Shown: positions 6,474-11,279 of the stretch, piece by piece | Position numbering within the stretch: the first letter of the stretch is position 1 | Layout of the letters: each line of letters opens with the position of its first letter | From: an uncultured Eubacteriales bacterium | GTDB lineage: Bacteria; Bacillota; Clostridia; Oscillospirales; Acutalibacteraceae | DNA: 11,279 bases | NCBI GenBank assembly: GCA_900319655.1 | Contig: ONPH01000073.1 | Coordinates: forward strand, 1 to 11,279 | Direction of reading: 5' to 3' | Notes under the pieces: model-generated | Database searches by the model: none | What the model saw: only the letters and a program-made list of their open reading frames with translations | Told to the model about the DNA's origin: nothing | Position numbers and translations under genes: made by a program

Positions 6474-6571
6474 AATTTAGCTTGCCAAAGGCAAATTTAG
6501 CTGTTTTCGAAGAAAACAATTTAGCTGCGCGACAGCGCAATTTAGCTGTTTCCGCAGGAAACAATTTAGCT
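6474..6571. repeat. Array of five AATTTAGCT repeats separated by four distinct perfect hairpins
   Basis: Exact copies of AATTTAGCT lie at 6474-6482, 6494-6502, 6518-6526, 6539-6547 and 6563-6571. The four spacers are each a self-complementary hairpin: TGCC-AAA-GGCA (6483-6493), GTTTTC-GAA-GAAAAC (6503-6517), GCGC-GACA-GCGC (6527-6538) and GTTTCC-GCA-GGAAAC (6548-6562). Each stem gains one more T-A pair from the flanking repeats. Unit lengths are 20, 24, 21 and 24, so the array does not keep a reading frame even though one frame happens to be open through it. It ends 9 bases before the purine-rich dnaG ribosome site (6580-6586), so it forms the distal dnaG leader. It is not CRISPR: the repeats are too short and the spacers palindromic. 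I know no named element of this form. Confidence 0.95.
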
Positions 6572-6592
6572 CAACAGGAAGGAGGGTTTTTC

Positions 6593-8275
6593 TTGGCTAT
6601 TCCCGAAAGCTTTATTCAGGAGCTTAAGCTGCGCAACGACATTACAGAAGTAATTTCGACCTACGTAAGCCTAAAAAAGCGCGGCAGAAATATGGTCGGA
6701 CTTTGTCCGTTCCACGGCGAGAAAACCCCGTCCTTTAATATTTATACCGAGACCGATTCCTTTTACTGCTTCGGCTGCGGAGCTTCGGGCGACGTAATCT
6801 CTTTTATAATGAAGATTGAAAATCTCGACTACGTCGAAGCCGTAAAGTACCTTGCCCAGCGCGCAGGAATGGATATGCCTGAGGACGGCTATGACGACAG
6901 TCTAAGCCGCCTGAGGAAAAGAGTATATGAAGCCAACCGCGAGGCGGCGAGGTTTTATTATAAAACTCTTATTTCCGAAAACGGCAGGGCAGGTCTTGAC
7001 TATTTTCACTCGCGAATGTTAGCGGACAGCACAATCCGCCATTTCGGGCTCGGTTTTGCCGATGATAACTGGTCGTCGCTCTGCAAGCACCTTAAGTCCA
7101 AGGGATTTAAGGACAGCGAGCTTGTAGCCGCCAACCTCGCGGTACAGAGGAGAAACGGCAAGGGCATTTACGACCGTTTCACAAACCGGGTGATGTTCCC
7201 GATTATCGACCTTCGCGGCAATGTAATCGCCTTCGGCGGTCGAATAATGACCGACCAAAAGCCGAAATATCTCAATACCTCGGACACGCCTGTGTTTAAG
7301 AAAAGCGAAAATTTGTTTTCGCTCAACAACGCAAAAAACTCAGGCTCACGCACCCTGATACTCTGCGAGGGCTATATGGACGTCATCGCGGTTAATCAGG
7401 CAGGCTTCCAAAACGCCGTGGCAACCCTCGGAACTGCGCTCACAACCGAGCAGGCTGTGCTGATGAAGCGCTACGCCGATGAAGTAATAATCTGCTACGA
7501 CGCAGACGAGGCAGGCCAAAAAGCTACCGCAAGGGCAATTCCCCTACTCAGAAACGCTGGGCTTAACATAAGAGTTCTCAATATTCCGAACGGCAAGGAT
7601 CCCGACGAGTTCATCAAGTCAAAGGGCGTTGACGGTCCTGCGGCTTTCCGTGATATAATCGAAAAAAGCGGAAACGACGTTGAATACCGCCTGCAAAAGC
7701 TCAAAGGCGAGTACAACACCGAGACAAGCGAGGGTATGGTCGGCTTCCTAAACGCCGCGACAAGGCTGATTGCCACAATAAGCGGCGAGGTTGAGCGCGA
7801 CGTCTACACCTCGAAAATCTGCAAGGAATTCGGCGTTGACAAAGAAGCCTTCAAACGACAGGTGAATTCCAACATTCGCCGCAAAAACCGCGATAACTCC
7901 AAAAAAGAGTTTCGCGAAATCCGCGACAATATGGCTGGCAGGGGAGATAAGTTTAACACCGAGCATCAAAAAAAGCCGCGTTCATCCTCTGCAGAAGAAA
8001 AATTAATTGTCTATCTGGTAAAGCATCAGGATTCCGCAGGTTATATATCAAAAAGGCTAAAGCCTGAGGATTTTCAAAATTCGCTTATGCGCCGATACTA
8101 TGAATATTTTACCGAACGCATAAATAACGGCTACGAGCCTGCCAACAATATAACGGCGGACTTTACCGAGGACATTTTAGATGAGAGCCAAAAGGCAAAA
8201 ATCGGAAATTCTTCCGATATGTCGAATGACGATATGCTCAACAGGCTCAACAAGTTAAGGGAAAAGAAAGGATGA
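6593..8275 (+). CDS. dnaG: DNA primase
   Basis: Synthesises RNA primers for chromosome replication, working with the replicative helicase at the fork. I chose the TTG at 6593 because GGAGGG (6581-6586) is ideally placed and the product then starts MAIPESFIQELKLRNDITEV, the normal primase N-terminus. The longer frame from 6482 only reads the repeat array. The product is 560 residues, near the usual length. The zinc finger has C38, H41, C59 and C62 (LCPFHGEKTPSF...FYCFGCGASGDVISF). The TOPRIM core has EGYMD (259-263) and YDADEAG (302-308), the acidic metal-binding residues. The C-terminal about 130 residues are the divergent helicase-interacting region. The stop is 5 bases before rpoD, so the two are cotranscribed in the classic macromolecular-synthesis order. 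The non-ATG start and the hairpin leader suggest translation is kept low or controlled. Confidence 0.97.
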   Translation: MAIPESFIQELKLRNDITEVISTYVSLKKRGRNMVGLCPFHGEKTPSFNIYTETDSFYCFGCGASGDVISFIMKIENLDYVEAVKYLAQRAGMDMPEDGYDDSLSRLRKRVYEANREAARFYYKTLISENGRAGLDYFHSRMLADSTIRHFGLGFADDNWSSLCKHLKSKGFKDSELVAANLAVQRRNGKGIYDRFTNRVMFPIIDLRGNVIAFGGRIMTDQKPKYLNTSDTPVFKKSENLFSLNNAKNSGSRTLILCEGYMDVIAVNQAGFQNAVATLGTALTTEQAVLMKRYADEVIICYDADEAGQKATARAIPLLRNAGLNIRVLNIPNGKDPDEFIKSKGVDGPAAFRDIIEKSGNDVEYRLQKLKGEYNTETSEGMVGFLNAATRLIATISGEVERDVYTSKICKEFGVDKEAFKRQVNSNIRRKNRDNSKKEFREIRDNMAGRGDKFNTEHQKKPRSSSAEEKLIVYLVKHQDSAGYISKRLKPEDFQNSLMRRYYEYFTERINNGYEPANNITADFTEDILDESQKAKIGNSSDMSNDDMLNRLNKLREKKG

Positions 8276-8280
8276 TTTAA

Positions 8281-9378
8281 ATGGCTCAGCAGGATAAAAA
8301 ATCAATCTTAAAGGAGCTTATCGACCTCGGAAAACAGAAGGGCTCCATTACAAACCAAGATATTCTCGACGCTATCGGCGAACTCGACTTCGAACCCGAA
8401 AAGCTCGAAAAGCTCTATGACGCAATCGAAGCTCAGGGTATCGAGATTGTCGAGGATATGGGCGAGATTAAAATTGACGATATCGAGCTTTCATATGAAG
8501 AATCCAAGGAGGAAAACGGCGGCGGTTCGTCCACCGAGCAGAACATCACGATCGACGACCCTGTAAAGGTTTATCTTAAAGAAATCGGACGTGTTCCGCT
8601 CCTTACTTCCGAGGAGGAGGTTGAGCTTGCAATCCGCATTTCCGACGGTGACGTTCAGGCAAAACAGCGCCTCAGCGAAGCAAACCTCAGACTTGTTGTA
8701 AGTATTGCAAAGCGCTACCTCGGCAGAGGAATGCAGTTCCTTGACCTTATCCAGGAGGGTAACCTCGGTCTTATCAAGGCGGTTGAAAAGTTCGACTACA
8801 CCAAGGGCTTCAAGTTCTCAACCTACGCCACATGGTGGATTCGCCAGGCGATTACAAGGGCAATTGCCGACCAGGCGCGTACAATCAGAATTCCCGTTCA
8901 TATGGTAGAAACCATCAACAAGGTTAAAAAGGTTCAGTCCCAGCTCCTTCACCAGAACGGTCACGAGCCTTCTCCCGACGAAATTGCCGAGGAAATTGAT
9001 ATGCCCGTTGACAAGGTTCGCGAGATTATGCGTGTAGCTCAGGAGCCTGTTTCTCTTGAAACTCCTATCGGTGAGGAGGAGGACAGCCACCTCGGTGACT
9101 TTATTCCCGATAACGACGCTCCTGCTCCGGCAGACGCGGCTTCGCACACTATGCTCAGAGAACAGCTCTCAGACGTTCTCTCAACTCTCACTCCGCGTGA
9201 GGAAAAGGTGCTCAGACTACGCTTCGGTCTTGAGGACGGCAGAAGCCGTACCCTTGAAGAGGTAGGCAAGGAGTTCAACGTAACCCGTGAGCGTATCCGC
9301 CAGATTGAGGCAAAGGCTCTGCGCAAGCTCCGCCATCCCTCACGCAGCCGCAAGCTTAAGGACTACCTCGATTATTAA
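8281..9378 (+). CDS. rpoD: RNA polymerase primary sigma factor (sigma-A)
   Basis: The housekeeping sigma factor that recognises -35/-10 promoters. It is 365 residues, typical of the short Firmicutes sigma-A. Region 1.1 (about 5-60) is present, followed by an acidic Gly/Ser linker (about 60-92). Region 1.2 is [18 protein letters not shown] (92-109). Regions 2.1-2.4 include [35 protein letters not shown] and [17 protein letters not shown] (180-195). Region 3 is about 205-255. Region 4.2 is the helix-turn-helix [20 protein letters not shown] (324-343) with a basic tail. The ATG at 8281 has AAAGGA (8267-8272) inside the end of dnaG. No terminator separates it from the next gene. Confidence 0.99.
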   Translation: MAQQDKKSILKELIDLGKQKGSITNQDILDAIGELDFEPEKLEKLYDAIEAQGIEIVEDMGEIKIDDIELSYEESKEENGGGSSTEQNITIDDPVKVYLKEIGRVPLLTSEEEVELAIRISDGDVQAKQRLSEANLRLVVSIAKRYLGRGMQFLDLIQEGNLGLIKAVEKFDYTKGFKFSTYATWWIRQAITRAIADQARTIRIPVHMVETINKVKKVQSQLLHQNGHEPSPDEIAEEIDMPVDKVREIMRVAQEPVSLETPIGEEEDSHLGDFIPDNDAPAPADAASHTMLREQLSDVLSTLTPREEKVLRLRFGLEDGRSRTLEEVGKEFNVTRERIRQIEAKALRKLRHPSRSRKLKDYLDY

Positions 9379-9395
9379 TATTCCTTTTTAGAATT

Positions 9396-9776
9396 ATGAT
9401 TAATTTTGAAGAATGTGCCGAACTGCTCGACGAAATTGCGGATTCTATGCCTTATGAGCTCTACCGCGAGCTCAACTGCGGAATTTCGCTTTTACCTCAG
9501 TTAAAGGTTCATCCCGCAGCACTGCACAATGACTTGTTTATTATGGCGGAGTACATACGCAATTCGCTCGGAAACGCGATTGTCTTTTACTACGGCTCTA
9601 TCGCCAGAGTATACGGTAACGCCGGCAAAGAGCGGCTTCGAAAAGAGCTCGACCGTATTCTGCGCCATGAATTAAGGCACCATAACGAGCACCTCGCAGG
9701 CTGCGATGACCTCGGAATTATGGACAACGAGCAGATTTTGGACTACTTAAAAAGAAACGGCGTTCAGCCTAAGTGA
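9396..9776 (+). CDS. Small HExxH metallopeptidase-like protein (Zincin_1/PF06262-type)
   Basis: A 126-residue predicted cytoplasmic zincin. The motif HELRHHNEHLAG (91-102) supplies H91, E92 and H95, with H99 as a likely third ligand (HExxHxxxH). The N-terminus MINFEECAELLDEIADSMPYELYREL resembles the minimal-zincin family of about 120 residues, whose substrates are unknown. No signal peptide is present. It starts 17 bases after rpoD with no obvious ribosome site (TTCCTTTTTAGAATT precedes the ATG), so weak or coupled translation is likely. The hairpin at 9782-9809 ends the cluster. The position next to sigma-A may only reflect operon growth. Family placement is moderately sure; peptidase activity is inferred from the motif. 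Confidence 0.85.
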   Translation: MINFEECAELLDEIADSMPYELYRELNCGISLLPQLKVHPAALHNDLFIMAEYIRNSLGNAIVFYYGSIARVYGNAGKERLRKELDRILRHELRHHNEHLAGCDDLGIMDNEQILDYLKRNGVQPK

Positions 9777-9781
9777 GAATT

Positions 9782-9815
9782 TAACCCTTGTGATTATTCA
9801 CAGGGGTTATTTCAT
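9782..9815 (+). terminator. Terminator hairpin ending the dnaG-rpoD cluster
   Basis: AACCCTTGTGA (9783-9793) pairs with TCACAGGGGTT (9798-9808) over eleven positions with one wobble, plus an outer T-A pair, around the loop TTAT. The T-tract is short and interrupted (ATTTCATTG), so termination may be partial. Confidence 0.7.
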
Positions 9816-9958
9816 TGTGAAAAATATACAAAAATCACAGTAAAACTTTTATATGCTAATCATATTGAATAAATTATAATATTCTAATTTAGAATTAAAA
9901 CCGACTGATAAGTGTGATAAAATAAGTTGAATAAGTGCACCTGCAAGGAGGCATTATT
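9816..9958. promoter_or_regulatory. Leader region of the pullulanase gene
   Basis: AT-rich DNA with a TATAAT at about 9875-9880 that lacks a good -35 partner, and a small dyad ATTCTA-ATT-TAGAAT (9881-9895) just after it. GATAAAAT near 9917 is another possible -10. A strong Shine-Dalgarno, AAGGAGG (9945-9951), sits 7 bases before the TTG start. I cannot choose between the promoter candidates. Confidence 0.4.
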
Positions 9959-11279
9959 TTGAATTTCAAAAGAATTTTGACAGGAGTTTTGGTGTTTATT
10001 ATGATTACCGGTATGAGTGCAGCTTCCGTTTCGGCGGACGGCAAAATCACAGATTTTCACCTGTACGCCGCTCAGCTCGACAAATGGGCTTATAACGGCA
10101 ACGACTTAGGCGCAAATTACACACCCAATTCAACAACCTTCAAGGTTTGGGCTCCCACAGCCGACGAGGTTACCCTTGACCTTTACGACAAGGGCAGCGA
10201 GGCAGAGGGAAGCAAGTCTATCAAGACAAAGGATATGACCTTGGACGAAAAAACCGGAGTTTGGTCGGCTTCAATCAGCGGCGACCTCTCGGGAAAATAC
10301 TATACTTATTCAGTAACCTACGGCGACGAAACCAAGGTTACAGGCGACGTTTACGCCAAGGGCTGCGGAGTTAACGGACTACGCAGTATGGTAGTGAACC
10401 CTGCTGCTGTAAATCCGCTCAACTGGGAGAATGACAATCACGTTTTTGTTGCTCAGCAGACAAATGCGTCCGTTTGGGAAATTTCCGTTGCCGACTTCTC
10501 ATCGTCCGAGACAAGCGGCGTGAGCGAAGCAAACCGCGGAAAATTCCTCGCGTTTACCGAGAGCGGAACGACAATTGACGGTATTCAGGGCGGTACTCCG
10601 ACCTGCGTTGATTACCTTAAAAAGCTCGGTGTTAAGTACGTGCAGATTATGCCGATGTACGATTTCGGCTCGGTTGACGAGAGCAAGGACATTATGAAGC
10701 AGTACAACTGGGGCTACGACCCTGTTAACTACAACTGTCCCGAGGGCTCATATTCGACAAATCCCTACGACGGCAACACCAGAATCAAAGAGTGCAAGCA
10801 GATGATCCAGGCGCTCCATAATGCCGGAATCGGCGTTGTAATGGACGTTGTTTATAATCACACCTTCTCGACCGACTCTTGGTTCCAGTACACCGTGCCT
10901 AACTACTACTACCGTATTAATCCCGACGGCAGCTTTTCTAACGGCTCGGGCTGCAGCAACGACACCGCTTCCGAGCACCTTATGTTCAGAAAATATATGG
11001 TTGATTCCGTAACCTACTGGGCAAAGGAATACCACATCGACGGCTTCCGCTTTGACCTTATGGGACTTCACGACGTCACCACAATGAACGCAATCCGCGA
11101 GGCTCTCGATAAGCTCTACGAGGACGGCAGCGGTCAGAAGATTTTGATGTACGGCGAGGCGTGGAATATGGACACCTTTGCCGCGCCGAACACCGTAATG
11201 GCAAATCAAAATAACCTAAAGCAGCTCAACGCGCGTATCGGTGCTTTTGACGATACCCTGCGCGACGGTATCAAGGGCA
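9959..11279 (+). CDS. Secreted type I pullulanase, N-terminal part (3' end outside window)
   Basis: A glycoside hydrolase family 13 enzyme that cleaves alpha-1,6 branches of pullulan and starch-type glucans outside the cell. The gene starts at TTG 9959 behind AAGGAGG and remains open to the window end (440 codons). Residues 1-26 are a signal peptide (MNFKRILTGVLVFIMITGMS...VSA) with no lipobox. A CBM48-like segment follows (FKVWAPTADEVTLDLYDKG, about 61-79). The catalytic barrel shows the type I pullulanase hallmark YNWGYDP (249-255), DVVYNH (296-301), the nucleophile region GFRFDLMG with D366, and GEAW with the acid/base E400. The rest of the barrel and any C-terminal domains lie beyond the window. 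The next upstream gene is separated by a terminator, so this is probably its own unit. A starch-degrading life style is suggested. Confidence 0.95.
   Translation, partial: MNFKRILTGVLVFIMITGMSAASVSADGKITDFHLYAAQLDKWAYNGNDLGANYTPNSTTFKVWAPTADEVTLDLYDKGSEAEGSKSIKTKDMTLDEKTGVWSASISGDLSGKYYTYSVTYGDETKVTGDVYAKGCGVNGLRSMVVNPAAVNPLNWENDNHVFVAQQTNASVWEISVADFSSSETSGVSEANRGKFLAFTESGTTIDGIQGGTPTCVDYLKKLGVKYVQIMPMYDFGSVDESKDIMKQYNWGYDPVNYNCPEGSYSTNPYDGNTRIKECKQMIQALHNAGIGVVMDVVYNHTFSTDSWFQYTVPNYYYRINPDGSFSNGSGCSNDTASEHLMFRKYMVDSVTYWAKEYHIDGFRFDLMGLHDVTTMNAIREALDKLYEDGSGQKILMYGEAWNMDTFAAPNTVMANQNNLKQLNARIGAFDDTLRDGIKG

Noticed and set aside
6474..6571. CRISPR array
   Set aside because: The repeats are only 9 bp and the spacers are 11-15 nt perfect palindromes; no cas genes are nearby.
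6482..6592. N-terminal extension of DnaG reading through the hairpin array (NLAVFEENNLAARQ...)
   Set aside because: Unit lengths of 20, 24, 21 and 24 are not frame-keeping, primase normally begins at the IPESFIQEL segment, and a strong ribosome site precedes the TTG at 6593.
9875..9880. TATAAT as the definite pullulanase promoter
   Set aside because: There is no acceptable -35 at 16-18 bases; kept only as one candidate in the leader entry.
10748..11209. Minus-strand 153-codon frame
   Set aside because: It lies antisense to conserved GH13 catalytic motifs of the pullulanase, which clearly own this region.

Overview
The window looks like chromosome from a gut-type, low-to-moderate GC Clostridia, most likely an Oscillospiraceae/Ruminococcus-like bacterium. 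This rests on the gene set (sigma-A operon, secreted type I pullulanase, clostridial surface-protein modules, IS110-family transposon) and on gene style. It is an inference, not a taxonomic assignment.

Layout. (1) 1-1059: the 3' part of thrS (threonyl-tRNA synthetase). (2) 1199-1348: a compact transcription unit with no convincing gene: a near-consensus sigma-A promoter, eight ACAG tetranucleotides lying on the predicted start site, and a strong intrinsic terminator. (3) About 1425-2987: an IS110-family insertion sequence on the minus strand. It has an 11-bp inverted repeat at its two sides, a highly structured noncoding segment beyond the transposase stop (candidate bridge RNA), and a transposase carrying a perfect in-frame 36-bp tandem duplication. 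(4) 3168-5200: a secreted multi-module surface protein followed by a 46-residue peptide gene. (5) 5403-6358: rpmE (zinc-type ribosomal protein L31) behind a strong promoter whose -10 lies inside a 9-bp dyad, a hairpin terminator, then a YigZ/IMPACT-family gene. (6) 6474-9815: the dnaG-rpoD macromolecular-synthesis cluster plus a small HExxH metallopeptidase gene, ended by a hairpin. (7) 9959-end: the 5' part of a secreted type I pullulanase gene.

The most unusual structure is at 6474-6571, in the dnaG leader. Five exact copies of the 9-mer AATTTAGCT alternate with four spacers, each a perfect small hairpin of different sequence (11, 15, 12 and 15 nt). The stem sequences change while pairing is kept, and the array stops just before the dnaG Shine-Dalgarno sequence. 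I do not recognise it as any named element. The ACAG-repeat RNA unit and the IS110 noncoding hairpins are the next most interesting items.

How the genes fit together: thrS, rpmE, dnaG and rpoD are core translation, replication and transcription genes. The pullulanase and the surface protein are extracellular functions suited to polysaccharide use and host or matrix contact. The IS sits between the core thrS block and the surface-protein gene without interrupting a recognisable gene. All calls come from reading the sequence; no database search was possible.
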